Origin: an uncultured Acidobacteriota bacterium
Lineage (GTDB): Bacteria > Acidobacteriota > Polarisedimenticolia > Polarisedimenticolales > JAIQFR01
NCBI GenBank assembly: GCA_937864465.1
Contig: CALMJU010000099.1
Span: 1 to 64,000, forward strand
DNA: 64,000 bases
Direction of reading: 5' to 3'
The translations under genes and the position numbers were made by a program. The notes under the pieces were generated by a model that had not been told where the DNA came from, searched no databases, and saw nothing but the letters and a program-made list of their open reading frames with translations. Shown here piece after piece: positions 43,959-54,215 of this stretch. The number at the start of each line of letters is the position of its first letter. Position 1 is the first letter of the stretch.

Positions 43959-44987
43959 GTGCGAGCCGTCGTCATCCGAGAGCACGGCGGGCCCGAGGTC
44001 CTCCGCATCGAGGAGCGTCCCGTGCCGCAGCCCGGTCCGGGAGAGGTTCGCGTGCGGGTTCGGGCGGTCGGGGTGAACCACCTCGACCTCTGGGTCCGCA
44101 GGGGAGTGCCCGGCCACCCGTTCCCGCTGCCGATCGTTCCGGGGTCGGACGTCGTCGGCACGGTGGACGCGCTGGGAGCCGGCACCCGGGGATTCGGCGA
44201 GGGGGACGCGGTCGTCGTCGCTCCGGGGTACTCCTGCGGGCGGTGCGACGCCTGCCGCTCCGGCAGGGAGCCGCTCTGCCGGGAGTACGGGATCCTCGGA
44301 GAGTCGCGGGACGGCGGGTGCGCGGAGTTCCTGGTCGTCGGGTCGTCGAGCCTCTTCCCGATGCCGGCGCGCCTCGATTTCGCCTCGGCGGCGGCCGTGC
44401 CGCTGGTGTTCCTGACCGCCTGGCACATGCTCGTGGATCGCGCCCGGGTCCGTCCCGGGGAGACTGTCCTCGTGCACGCCGCGGGCTCCGGCGTCTCGTC
44501 GGCGGCGATCCAGATCGCGAGGCTCTTGGGAGCCCGAGTCCTGGCCACGGCCGGCTCGCCCGAGAAGTGCGAGAAGGCGCTCCGGCTCGGGGCGGAGGAG
44601 GCGGTGCACCACCGGGTCTCGGACTTCGGGCGCGAGGCCAGGCGGTGGACTTCGGGGCGCGGCGTGGACGTCGCCGTCGATCACGTCGGAGCGGAGACGT
44701 TCGACGGGACGATTCGATGCCTGGCCAAGGGAGGGCGCTACGTCACGTGCGGCGCGACGTCGGGGTACGAGATGAAGACCGATTTCCGCCTCGTGTTCTT
44801 CAAGGGGCTTTCGATCCTGGGCTCGACGATGGGATCGAACCACGAGCTGTCGGCCGTGCTGGCGCACGTCGCGGCCGGCCGCCTCGATCCGGTGCTGGAC
44901 CGCCGCTTCGCCCTGGAGGAGGTCGCCGAGGCGCACCGTCATCTCGAGAGCCGCACCGGCTTCGGGAAGACGGTCCTGGTCCTCTGA
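43959..44987 (+). CDS. Zinc-type medium-chain alcohol dehydrogenase / quinone oxidoreductase family enzyme
   Basis: 342 residues from GTG 43959 (GGAGAGGAGG upstream). The structural zinc Cys cluster is CGRCDACRSGREPLC. Catalytic-zinc positions are atypical (NHLDLWVRRG at the usual Cys position). The Rossmann motif is VLVHAAGSGVSSAAIQIARLLGARV, of the NADPH-quinone-oxidoreductase kind. The substrate cannot be told. It stands between dGTPase and a receiver gene on the same strand. Confidence 0.88.
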   Translation: MRAVVIREHGGPEVLRIEERPVPQPGPGEVRVRVRAVGVNHLDLWVRRGVPGHPFPLPIVPGSDVVGTVDALGAGTRGFGEGDAVVVAPGYSCGRCDACRSGREPLCREYGILGESRDGGCAEFLVVGSSSLFPMPARLDFASAAAVPLVFLTAWHMLVDRARVRPGETVLVHAAGSGVSSAAIQIARLLGARVLATAGSPEKCEKALRLGAEEAVHHRVSDFGREARRWTSGRGVDVAVDHVGAETFDGTIRCLAKGGRYVTCGATSGYEMKTDFRLVFFKGLSILGSTMGSNHELSAVLAHVAAGRLDPVLDRRFALEEVAEAHRHLESRTGFGKTVLVL

Positions 44988-45096
44988 GGCCGGCCGCACT
45001 ACCGCGGATGCCGCGTTTACGGTACCCTGCTCTCCGTCGTCGAGGCGGGCCCGCATCGACGGCGGAAGGGCGGACGGGGGGAGGGGGCAACGAGAG

Positions 45097-45468
45097 ATGG
45101 GGAAGCGCATCCTCGTCGTGGATGACGAGGTCGAGATCCGGGAGATGCTCCGGGACGTCCTCTCGTACGAGGGGTACGAGGTGCACGTCGCGCACGACGC
45201 CGCGTCGGCGCTCGAGGCGATCAAGGACAGCATCTACGACGCGGCGCTCCTGGACTTCAACCTGCCCGACATGGACGGCGTCATGCTGCACCAGCGGATC
45301 CGGCAGATGGATCCGGAGCTCGCCGGGCGCTGCGTGTTCATGTCCGGCCTCGTCCAGTCCGACAGCAATCTCGACTACTACTCCTCCCAGAGCAGCGGCT
45401 TCCTCTCCAAGCCGTTCGACATCGGCAACGTGCTGCGGGTGGTCCGCGAGCTGCTCGCGGAGGCGTGA
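45097..45468 (+). CDS. Stand-alone response regulator receiver
   Basis: 123 residues: one complete receiver domain and nothing else. The acidic pocket is VVDDE, the phosphoacceptor Asp is in DAALLDFNLPDMDG, the switch Ser in VFMSGL, and the conserved Lys in LSKPF. It may act in a phosphorelay or by protein contact like CheY or Spo0F. The only kinase-like partner in the window is the ATPase-less HisKA protein 6.5 kb away; any link is speculation. Confidence 0.92.
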   Translation: MGKRILVVDDEVEIREMLRDVLSYEGYEVHVAHDAASALEAIKDSIYDAALLDFNLPDMDGVMLHQRIRQMDPELAGRCVFMSGLVQSDSNLDYYSSQSSGFLSKPFDIGNVLRVVRELLAEA

Positions 45469-45469
45469 G

Positions 45470-45955
45470 TCATCCCCTCGCGCTCGCCCCGGAGCGCGGA
45501 CCCGGCGCGGACAGCTTGCCCAGCAGGACGTTGATCGGGTTGCTCCGGGACAGGAATTGCAGGACGGGCGGACGCCTCCGGCCCATGCGCTGGATCTCCC
45601 GGAGGATCCCGGGGTGCCCGGGCGAGAGATCGAGTCCCTGCCGGAGCACGGCGTGGGCCTCCCGCCGCTTGCCGGCGACCAGCAAGACGCGCGCGAGGTT
45701 CCAGCACAGGTCCGGGTTGTAGAACTCCCGCGCGAGGGCCTCCCTGCAGAGCCGCACCGCGTCGTCCCGGCGGTTGGGCTGGAACGCGACGCACAGTCCG
45801 AAGTAGGACAGGTAGCGCGGCTGAGGCCGGAGCGCCCCCAGGCGCCGCTCGAGCTCCACGGCGGCCTCGAACCTCGCGAGCGCCTCGATCCTGCGTCCCG
45901 CCGCGAGCGCCTCGAGCCCCTTGCGGAAACTTTCCTCGGCCGGACGGATCAGCAC
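45470..45955 (-). CDS. TPR-repeat protein
   Basis: 161 residues from GTG 45955; the frame continues upstream to 46012, but the added part is Arg-rich and has no clear ribosome site. The repeats are SFRKGLEALAAGRRIEALARFEAAVEL, YLSYFGLCVAFQPNRRDDAVRLCREAL and NPDLCWNLARVLLVAGKRREAHAVLRQGLDLSPGHPGI. The C-terminal GRRRPPVLQFLSRSNPINVLLGKL motif recurs in acidobacterial TPR proteins as I remember them. It abuts the receiver gene tail to tail with one base between them. Confidence 0.75.
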   Translation of the reverse strand: MLIRPAEESFRKGLEALAAGRRIEALARFEAAVELERRLGALRPQPRYLSYFGLCVAFQPNRRDDAVRLCREALAREFYNPDLCWNLARVLLVAGKRREAHAVLRQGLDLSPGHPGILREIQRMGRRRPPVLQFLSRSNPINVLLGKLSAPGPRSGASARG

Positions 45956-46100
45956 GACTCGACCCCGCCGCCCCGACGGGCGGTTCCGGGTCCAATATCG
46001 AGGCCGGCGCAAGGGCGCGCCATGGCGATTTCCGTGCGTCGCCTGACGGAATCGTGAGGTGGGAAACCCCGCTCCGGCGCGCTCGGCGGCCGCCCCGCGC

Positions 46101-48020
46101 TCAGCCCCGGAGCCGATCCACCATCTCGTCGTTGATACGGATCTTGTGCCGCTGGCGCGCGCCGTCGAGGATCGACTGCAGGACCTCTGCTCGGCGCTGG
46201 CCGAGCAGCTCGTTCCTCATCTCGCCCTTCGAAGTCTCGAACTTCGCGGGGTCGAACGTCTGCACGGCCTGGATCGAGTAGATCAGTGCTCCGGACTCGG
46301 TCTCGACGACGCCCCTGTCGCCGGCCTTCGCCGACGTCGAGAACGCGATCCTGTCGAGCTCCGGGGAACGGCCCGCGCCCGGGAGGTTCCGCCCGGGGAC
46401 GATCTCGACGCCGGTCCGAACCTCGGTCCCGAGGGCCCTGGCCGCGGCGGCGAGATCGGCGCTCGACGCCAGCGTCCGGCGGGCCGCGGTCGCGGCCGCC
46501 TCGCGGGCCCGTGCGTTCAGGATCTCCGTCCGGACCTGGTCCCGGACCTCCTGGAGAGGCGCGACGGAGGCGGGCACCGCCTCGACCGCCGCCACGATCG
46601 CCAGTCCGGCCGCGACGCCCAGCGGCTCGCTCACGGTCCCCGGGGCCATCTGGAGCACGGTGTCCAGGAATTCGGGGGACGGGCCGAGGTCCGCGGGAGG
46701 GGTCTCCCGCGTGACCACGCGCTCCGTCACGGCCAGATTCGCCCGCGCGGCCGCCGCGTCGAGGTCCTTCGGCGTCGCCGCGTCCTCGCGGAGCCGCCTC
46801 GCCTCCGTCTGGACCTCCTCCTGGGCCCGCTGCAGCTCGAGCTGCCGCTTGATGCCGTCCTTCACCTCGTCGAACGGGACGGCGCCGGCGGGCCGCGAGT
46901 CCGACACCTGGAGCACGTGGAAGCCGAACTCGGTCTCGACCACGGGGGCGAGCTGCCCGGGGGGGGTGTCGAAGGCGGCGGCGGCGAATCGGGGCGTCAT
47001 CTGGGCGCGGGCGAACCAGCCGAGGTCGCCTCCGTTCTTGGCGGAGCCGGGGTCCTCGGAGAGCGACCTCGCGAGCGCGGCGAAGTCCTCGCCCTTGCGG
47101 ATCCGATCGAGGACCTCCTCGGCCCGTCTGCGCGCCGTCTCCTTCGCGTCGGGCGCGGCGCTCTCGGGGACCGCGAAGAGGATGTGCCGCGCGCGCCGCT
47201 GCTCCGGCCGCTGCATCTTCTCGCGATTCGCCTCGTAGTACTTCCGCACGTCGTCGTCTGCGACCTGGACCTTGGCGAGAAACGCCTGCCGCGCGACCAC
47301 GACCCACCGCACGCGCCGCCCCTCGCTCCGGCGGTATCGCTCCTCATGGGCCTCGTACCACGACCTCACGTCGCCGTCCGAGATCTGCGTGGAGATCTTC
47401 TGCGCGGCCGCGGGGACCACGACGAGATCCATCGTCGCGCGCTGGCTCCGGGAGCGGTAGACGTCGAGGACCTCCCGGTCCGAGATCCGCACGGGCTCGG
47501 TGACGAGATTCCGCCACTTGTCGATCGTGATGTCGTCCGCGAGATTGCGCTCGAACGCGGCCACGCCGCCGGGGTAGCTGCGAGAGACCATCGCGGTATA
47601 GCGCTGCTTGCCGACGAACCGCCCGCTCTCGTCCCGGAAGGTCGGCTGCGACAGGATCTCGCGCGAGACCTCCGCGGGGGAAGCGGCGAGCCCGAGAGAG
47701 CGCGCCTCGGCGAGCATCACGCGACGGTCGACGAGCGACTGGACGACCTGGCGCCCGAGCTGGAGCTGCTCGCGGACCTGCTCGTACTGGTCTCCGAGGA
47801 CCTGGCGATAGTACTCGTCGGCTCTCCGGGCGGCTTCCAGGAACTCCCGGCTGCCGATCGTCGAGTCGTCCACGACCGCCGCCCAGTCCTCGTCGGCCCC
47901 GGACCGTCGCCCGCCCCCGCTGCCCCCGAAGTAGTAGCCGAGGTACAGCACCATCGAGATCGCGACGATCCACAGCACCCACTTGAGGTGCCGGAAGTTC
48001 TCCCGCATCGCGTTCAGCAT
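46101..48020 (-). CDS. ppiD: Membrane-anchored peptidyl-prolyl isomerase, PpiD/SurA family
   Basis: 639 residues from ATG 48020 (GGGAG 8 nt upstream). An N-terminal anchor (FRHLKWVLWIVAISMVLYLGYYFGG) precedes a SurA-N-like helical region (about 40-200). The parvulin domain is clear: RARHILFAVPE, AEEVLDRIRKGEDFAALARSLSEDPGSAKNGGDLGWFARAQMTPRFAAAAF, and FGFHVLQVSDSRPA (about 265-370). A second, divergent parvulin-like segment and a helical tail follow. It helps fold exported proteins at the Sec exit. Confidence 0.92.
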   Translation of the reverse strand: MLNAMRENFRHLKWVLWIVAISMVLYLGYYFGGSGGGRRSGADEDWAAVVDDSTIGSREFLEAARRADEYYRQVLGDQYEQVREQLQLGRQVVQSLVDRRVMLAEARSLGLAASPAEVSREILSQPTFRDESGRFVGKQRYTAMVSRSYPGGVAAFERNLADDITIDKWRNLVTEPVRISDREVLDVYRSRSQRATMDLVVVPAAAQKISTQISDGDVRSWYEAHEERYRRSEGRRVRWVVVARQAFLAKVQVADDDVRKYYEANREKMQRPEQRRARHILFAVPESAAPDAKETARRRAEEVLDRIRKGEDFAALARSLSEDPGSAKNGGDLGWFARAQMTPRFAAAAFDTPPGQLAPVVETEFGFHVLQVSDSRPAGAVPFDEVKDGIKRQLELQRAQEEVQTEARRLREDAATPKDLDAAAARANLAVTERVVTRETPPADLGPSPEFLDTVLQMAPGTVSEPLGVAAGLAIVAAVEAVPASVAPLQEVRDQVRTEILNARAREAAATAARRTLASSADLAAAARALGTEVRTGVEIVPGRNLPGAGRSPELDRIAFSTSAKAGDRGVVETESGALIYSIQAVQTFDPAKFETSKGEMRNELLGQRRAEVLQSILDGARQRHKIRINDEMVDRLRG

Positions 48021-48039
48021 CGGCGCAACTCCCACTCGG

Positions 48040-48084
48040 TTGGCGAAAGCGCCAAAGTCTATCGCATGCAGGCAGATGCGGCAA
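48040..48084 (-). promoter_or_regulatory. ppiD promoter with an inverted repeat at the start site
   Basis: On the minus strand, TTGCCG (48084-48079), a 17-bp spacer and TAGACT (48061-48056). Immediately downstream, at the expected start of transcription, TTGGCG and CGCCAA (48040-48055) form a 6-bp inverted repeat with a 4-nt loop. It may be an operator or a 5' stem-loop. Confidence 0.6.
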
Positions 48085-48129
48085 CCTGCGGGGCTCGCCG
48101 GGCGCTCGTCGCCGCGCGGAGGCCGGCGG

Positions 48130-48158
48130 TTGGCCCCGGGCCCCCCGCCATGTTAGAT
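48130..48158 (+). promoter_or_regulatory. Promoter for the FecR-domain gene
   Basis: TTGGCC, a 17-bp spacer and TTAGAT, 53 bp before the ATG; divergent from the ppiD promoter. Confidence 0.5.
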
Positions 48159-48211
48159 TCGCCCCGCCCGAGACCCCGAGGCGCGCGACCACGAGAGGGC
48201 GACTGCGCGGA

Positions 48212-49669
48212 ATGAACTACCAGCCCCCCAAGAGCAAGGTCCTCCTGGACTGGGTGAACGTCTCCTACCGGAGCGCGGCGCTCACGGTGTTCGCGGTCCT
48301 TCTGCTCGCCGGGATCGCCGGGGGCGTCTACTGGCGCTACTTCGCGGGAAGCGGGCCGAGGTCGGAGGCCCAGGAGGCGATCCAGCGCGCGACCACGAAG
48401 CTGGCCGAGGCTTCCGCCGTCGCCCGGGATGCGCGGCTCGAGCAGCTGACGGCGACGGCTGCGGTCGCCCTCGACGAGGCGAGAAAGGAGTTCGAGGGCG
48501 GGCGATTCGACGTTTCCCGCGTGGCGGCGATCCGCTCGGAGAACCTCTCGCAGAAAGCTCTCGATATCGCCCGGGGGCAGGGCTCCGGATCCCCCGAGGT
48601 GCGGTTCTACCGGATCGAGGGAGACGTCCGAGTGAAGCGGGCCGGAGAGTTCGCCTGGGAGCCGGCGGACCGGAAGCAGGTGCTGCGGCTCGGGGACCAG
48701 GTGAAGACCGCGGCCTCGGCGTCCGTGCAGCTGATCTACTTCGACGGCACCGTGACGACGGTCCAGCCCGGGTCGCTGCTCGAGATCCGGGACCTGAGCG
48801 AGAACCCCGCGACCAAGGTGCGGAAGGTGAGCGAGAAGCTCAACTGGGGCGAGATCACCGCGTCCACGCAGCGCCGGAACGTCGAGGGATCGTTCCACGC
48901 GGTGGAGACGGACGCCGCCACGGCGCGGACGGCGGAATCGGGAGAGCTGCGCGTCGCCTACGACAAGGAGACGAAGGCGGCGGTCTTCGACGTGTTCTCG
49001 GGCCGCGTCGAGGTCGCGGGCGCGGACCGCAGCGAGGTCGTGACCGCCGGCGAGCGGATGCAGGCCGCCTCCGGGACCGGACTGTCGGCGAAGGAGGTCC
49101 TCCCAGGGGTCCCGAGGCTGATCGCTCCGTCGGACCAGCGCGTCTTCGTCTACCAGAACCCCGCGGAGAGCAACACCGCCCTCCAGTGGGAGAAGGTTCC
49201 GGGAGCGGCGCGGTACCGCCTCGTCATCTCGGACCGCGTGCTCTTCGCGCGCCTCCTGTACGACGCCGAGCGGGAGGACACCTCGGTGACGATCGCAGGG
49301 ATCGCGGCGGGGTCGTATTTCTGGAAGGTCTCCGCCGTATCCCCGTCCGGCGTTCGCGGGCCGTTCAGCGAGCCGAGGTCCTTCCGGGTCTCCAGCCACA
49401 AGCTCCGGGATCGCGAGGACACGACTCCGCCGAAGCTCGAGATCTCGGACTTCGTGCAGACCGGACCGATGCTGATCATCAACGGGCGCACGGAGCCGGG
49501 TGCGCTCCTCTGGGTGGATTCGGAGAAAGTGGACGTGTACGAGGACGGCTCGTTCTACGCCGTGATCCGGCTCCGGAAGGAGGGCGTGAACGAGCTGCGC
49601 CTGCTCGCCCAGGACCCCGCCGGGAACGAGAGCACGCTCATCCATCGCGCCTACGTCGAGACCTACTGA
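48212..49669 (+). CDS. Membrane-anchored FecR-domain protein with Ig-like modules
   Basis: 485 residues. One N-terminal membrane helix (LTVFAVLLLAGIAGGVYW, about 23-42), then a helical segment rich in Ala and Glu. A FecR domain follows: EVRFYRIEGDVRVKRAG..WEPADRKQVLRLGDQVKTAASASVQLIYFDGTVTTVQPGSLLEI through GRVEVAG..EVVTAGERMQA (about 130-285). Then comes an Fn3-like module (LQWEKVPGAARYRLVISD..SYFWKVSAVSPSG) and a final Big-type module (LIINGRTEPGALLWVDSEKVDVYEDGSF). It is probably an envelope sensor or scaffold, not a siderophore regulator, because no TonB receptor or sigma gene adjoins it. Confidence 0.86.
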   Translation: MNYQPPKSKVLLDWVNVSYRSAALTVFAVLLLAGIAGGVYWRYFAGSGPRSEAQEAIQRATTKLAEASAVARDARLEQLTATAAVALDEARKEFEGGRFDVSRVAAIRSENLSQKALDIARGQGSGSPEVRFYRIEGDVRVKRAGEFAWEPADRKQVLRLGDQVKTAASASVQLIYFDGTVTTVQPGSLLEIRDLSENPATKVRKVSEKLNWGEITASTQRRNVEGSFHAVETDAATARTAESGELRVAYDKETKAAVFDVFSGRVEVAGADRSEVVTAGERMQAASGTGLSAKEVLPGVPRLIAPSDQRVFVYQNPAESNTALQWEKVPGAARYRLVISDRVLFARLLYDAEREDTSVTIAGIAAGSYFWKVSAVSPSGVRGPFSEPRSFRVSSHKLRDREDTTPPKLEISDFVQTGPMLIINGRTEPGALLWVDSEKVDVYEDGSFYAVIRLRKEGVNELRLLAQDPAGNESTLIHRAYVETY

Positions 49670-49710
49670 CGATCGGCAGGCTCCGGGCGGCGCGGCGACG
49701 GCGGACCCGG

Positions 49711-50867
<1,157 letters not shown>

Positions 50868-50965
50868 CCCGCCGGCGGAGGCGCGATCCCATTCTCGAGG
50901 CGACGAAGGCGGAGGCGGGACCCGGAGCGGCGGCGCGCCGCGGGCTCGCTTCCCGGTGACCTGAC

Positions 50966-51823
50966 ATGGCAGGCCCGTCCCGGTTCCGGCTCGACCTCAC
51001 GTTGCTGGCCGTGCTGCTGTTCGGCCAGCTCCTCCTCATGGCGTCGAGCTCGCGGCAGGACTCGGGGGCGGCCGTCCTCGAGCGGGGAGTGGCCGGCGCC
51101 TCCCGGCCCGCGGTCGGGGCGTCGCGGGCCGTGACCGGGGGGATCGGGAGCGTTCTCTCCGGGTGGCGCGAGATCGGGAGGGCGCGCTCCGAGAACGTCC
51201 GGCTGGCGCGCGAGGTGGAGCGCGCCCGGCAGGATCTGGCCCGGTTCCGGGAGGCGGCCGCCGAGAACTCGCGGCTCAGGCGCCTCCTGGGAATGCGTGA
51301 GGACCTGGCGCCCCGCAGCGTCGCCGCCTCGGTCGTCACGGCGAAGCTCACGAGCCAGAACCGGATGTTCGTCATCGACCGGGGCATGGACGCCGGCGTT
51401 CGTCCCGATCAGGCGGTCGTGACCTGGGGCGGGGCGGTCGGCCGGGTCGTCTTCGCGGACCGCTCGTTCGCGAAGGTGAGGCTCGTCACGGATCCGAACA
51501 GCGGGATCGCCGGCGTCGTCCAGCGGAGCCGCGCCGCGGGAATGGTGATCGGGCGCGGCGACGGATCGCTGGACCTGTCCTACGTGCCGAAGTACGAGGA
51601 CGTCGTGGCGGGAGACCGGGTGATCACGTCGGGACTCGACGGAGTGTTCCCGGCGGGCTTCGACATCGGGACGGTCACCGTCGTGAGGGACGCGGCCGGC
51701 GTGAGCAAGGACGTCCGTCTCGAGCCCGAGGTGGACTTCCGGGCCGTCGAGGAGGTGCTGGTGCTGCTCGAGCCGACGGGAGGGGCCGCGCTCGCGCCGC
51801 CCGAGGAGGGAGCGAAGCCGTGA
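50966..51823 (+). CDS. mreC: Rod-shape-determining protein MreC
   Basis: 285 residues with one N-terminal membrane helix (DLTLLAVLLFGQLLLMAS) and a coiled coil (SENVRLAREVERARQDLARFREAAAENSRLRRLLGM). The beta domain carries the family pattern VIDRGMDAGVRPDQAVVTWGGAVGRV and GDRVITSGLDGVFPAGFDIGTV. It links MreB to PBP2 in the periplasm. Its stop overlaps the mreD GTG (GTGA). Confidence 0.96.
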   Translation: MAGPSRFRLDLTLLAVLLFGQLLLMASSSRQDSGAAVLERGVAGASRPAVGASRAVTGGIGSVLSGWREIGRARSENVRLAREVERARQDLARFREAAAENSRLRRLLGMREDLAPRSVAASVVTAKLTSQNRMFVIDRGMDAGVRPDQAVVTWGGAVGRVVFADRSFAKVRLVTDPNSGIAGVVQRSRAAGMVIGRGDGSLDLSYVPKYEDVVAGDRVITSGLDGVFPAGFDIGTVTVVRDAAGVSKDVRLEPEVDFRAVEEVLVLLEPTGGAALAPPEEGAKP

Positions 51824-52320
51824 AGCTCCTCCGCGCGCTGCTCGTGCTCGCCCTGGCCCTGGCCGTCGAGGTCGCGCTGGGACGCTTCGCGCCCGCGGCC
51901 CGCGGATACGTGGACGTGCTGATGGTGCCGGTGGCGTGGTACGGGATCGCCCGGTCGGCGCGCGCCGGCATGCTGTGCGGATGCGCCGCCGGCCTGCTGC
52001 AGGACGCGTGGTTCGAGACCTCCGTGTTCGGGCTCCACGGCTTCGTGAAGACGCTGCTCGGGTTCGTGGTCGGAGGGATCGGGGGAATCTTCGACCTCAA
52101 CCAGACCTTCGGGCGCTTCGGGTCGGGGGCGCTCATGGTGCTGGTGGGGCGGGCCGTGGAGATCGGGCTGCTGCGCCTGCTCGACGCGGAGGTCGGGCCG
52201 CTCGATCTCGGCGAGCTCGCGGTGCGCGCCGTCGCGACCGGGCTGCTCCTCGTGGCGGCATCCCATTTCCTGCAGCGCGTGCGGGGCGAGAAGCAGGTCC
52301 GGCGGCGGGCGGGATCCTGA
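51820..52320 (+). CDS. mreD: Rod-shape-determining protein MreD
   Basis: 166 residues from GTG 51820, five to six membrane helices with almost no loops (for example LLRALLVLALALAVEVALGRF and AGMLCGCAAGLLQDAWFETSVFGLHGFVKTLLGFVVGGI). Sequence identity in this family is low; the assignment rests on topology and on the place between mreC and mrdA. Confidence 0.9.
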   Translation: MKLLRALLVLALALAVEVALGRFAPAARGYVDVLMVPVAWYGIARSARAGMLCGCAAGLLQDAWFETSVFGLHGFVKTLLGFVVGGIGGIFDLNQTFGRFGSGALMVLVGRAVEIGLLRLLDAEVGPLDLGELAVRAVATGLLLVAASHFLQRVRGEKQVRRRAGS

Positions 52321-52322
52321 CC

Positions 52323-54215
52323 ATGGACTACCGGGAGCGCTGGCAGCTCAAGGAATACCTCAGCGAGCGCCGGCTCGGACGGAGGATCGGCCTGTTTCAC
52401 CTCGCGGTCGGCGCGCTGCTCCTCACGTTCCTGCTCTCGTTCTGGCACCTTCAGGTCTCCCGGGGCGAGGAGTACGCGCTCCTGGCGGAGAACAACCGGC
52501 TGCGAAAGATTCCGATCCCGCCCACGAGGGGCGTCGTCTTCGACCGCAACAACGAGGTCGTCGCCTCGACGCGGCCGTCCCTCGACCTCGTCCTGCGGCG
52601 CGAGGGGCTGCTCGACGTGGACGGGCAGATGCGCCGCCTCGAGCGCGCGCTGGGGATCCCGTATGCGGATCTCCGGGCTCGACTCGACGCGATGCGAGGG
52701 CGCCCGACGTTCGAGCCCCTCGTGATCAAGGAGGACGTGGGCCTGGCGGACCTGGCGAAGATCGAGTCGAGACGCGAGTGGTTCCCGTCGGTCGAGGTGG
52801 AGGAGAGCTCGCGGCGGGACTACCCGGACGGCAAGGCGATCGCGCATGCCGTCGGATACGTGGGGGAGGTGACGTCGGCCCAGCTCTTGCGCGAGGGAGC
52901 GGCGGGGACGCTGGAGATGGGCGACATCGTCGGGAAGGCCGGGATCGAGCGGGCCCACGACGACGTCCTGAGAGGGCGCCGCGGCTGGAAGCTCGTCACC
53001 GTGAACAGCCTGGGGCGCCAGCTCGGCGAGCCCCAGATCGGGAGGGTTCCCGAGGACGGACGGGGACTCCGGCTGACCCTCGATCTGAGGCTCCAGCGCA
53101 CGCTGCTGCAGGCGTTCGGTGAGGAGGCGGGGGCGGCGGTGTTCCTCGACCCGTGGACCGGAGAGGTGCTCGCGATCGCCTCGATGCCGGCCTACGACCC
53201 GAACGTCTTCGCCACGCAGGTTTCGCCGTCGGTGTGGCTCGGCCTGCTGCAGGACCCGGCGCGCCCGCTCCACGACCGGGCGATCGGAAGCTATTACGCG
53301 CCCGGCTCGACGTTCAAGGTCCTCATGTCGATCGCGGGGCTCGAGTCGGGGGGGATCCAGCCCTCGACCGTCCTGCATTGCGGCGGCTCGATCAACATGT
53401 ACGGTCGCCCGTTCGCGTGCTGGAAGAAGGGGGGGCACGGAGGCGTCGACGTGCACCGCGCCCTCGTGCACTCGTGCAACGTGTTCTTCTACCAGGTGGG
53501 CCGCGCCGTGGGGATCGACACGATCGCCCGGTACGCGGACATGCTGAACCTCGGGCGTCCGACGGGGATCGACCTCCCGGGCGAGGGCGCGGGCGTGCTG
53601 CCTTCGCCCGAGTGGAAGCGGAAGACCCGGGGGGAGCCTTGGTACGCCGGCGAGACGATCTCCGTCTCGATCGGTCAGGGGATCCTCGCGGTGACGCCGG
53701 TCCAGATGGCGCTCCTCATGTCGGCGGTGGCGACCGGGAAGCTGCCGAAGCCGCATCTCGTGCGCCCGGAGAGCGGCGCGGCTCCCGAGGCGACGCCGCT
53801 TCCGATCTCGGCGGGCACGCTGGCGATCGTCCGCGCCGCCCTAAAGGACGTCGTCGAGGAGGGGACCGGCAGGCGCGCGTCCCTCGGCCCGATCCCGGTC
53901 GCCGGCAAGACCGGGACCGCCCAGGTGTTCAAGAAATCCGCGGGGATCGACGCCGACAAGCTCCCGAAGCCCGAGCGGGACCACGCCTGGTTCGTGGGGT
54001 ACGCGCCCGCGGACCGCCCCGAGATCGCGTTCGCGGTCGTCGTCGAGCATGGCGGGCACGGCGGAACGACAGCCGCTCCGATCGCCCGCCAGGTCCTGGA
54101 GACGTTCTTCGCCGACCGGCTGCCGCCGAAGCCCGATCCTTCGCAGATCGCGCGCGCGGAGCCCGACCGGGGCGGGGAGAGGTGGGGCGGTGCTCCCACG
54201 CCGGTTCCTCGATAG
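52323..54215 (+). CDS. mrdA: Penicillin-binding protein 2 (elongasome transpeptidase)
   Basis: 630 residues, ATG 2 bp after the mreD stop. Membrane anchor at about 22-42, a PBP-dimer region with IPPTRGVVFDRNNEVVASTRPS, and GYVGEVTSAQLL..GDIVGKAGIERAHDDVLRGRRG. The transpeptidase motifs are STFK (YAPGSTFKVLMS), SCN (LVHSCNVFFYQVG) and KTGTAQ (VAGKTGTAQVF). It crosslinks lateral-wall peptidoglycan together with RodA, whose gene overlaps it by 26 nt. Confidence 0.97.
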   Translation: MDYRERWQLKEYLSERRLGRRIGLFHLAVGALLLTFLLSFWHLQVSRGEEYALLAENNRLRKIPIPPTRGVVFDRNNEVVASTRPSLDLVLRREGLLDVDGQMRRLERALGIPYADLRARLDAMRGRPTFEPLVIKEDVGLADLAKIESRREWFPSVEVEESSRRDYPDGKAIAHAVGYVGEVTSAQLLREGAAGTLEMGDIVGKAGIERAHDDVLRGRRGWKLVTVNSLGRQLGEPQIGRVPEDGRGLRLTLDLRLQRTLLQAFGEEAGAAVFLDPWTGEVLAIASMPAYDPNVFATQVSPSVWLGLLQDPARPLHDRAIGSYYAPGSTFKVLMSIAGLESGGIQPSTVLHCGGSINMYGRPFACWKKGGHGGVDVHRALVHSCNVFFYQVGRAVGIDTIARYADMLNLGRPTGIDLPGEGAGVLPSPEWKRKTRGEPWYAGETISVSIGQGILAVTPVQMALLMSAVATGKLPKPHLVRPESGAAPEATPLPISAGTLAIVRAALKDVVEEGTGRRASLGPIPVAGKTGTAQVFKKSAGIDADKLPKPERDHAWFVGYAPADRPEIAFAVVVEHGGHGGTTAAPIARQVLETFFADRLPPKPDPSQIARAEPDRGGERWGGAPTPVPR

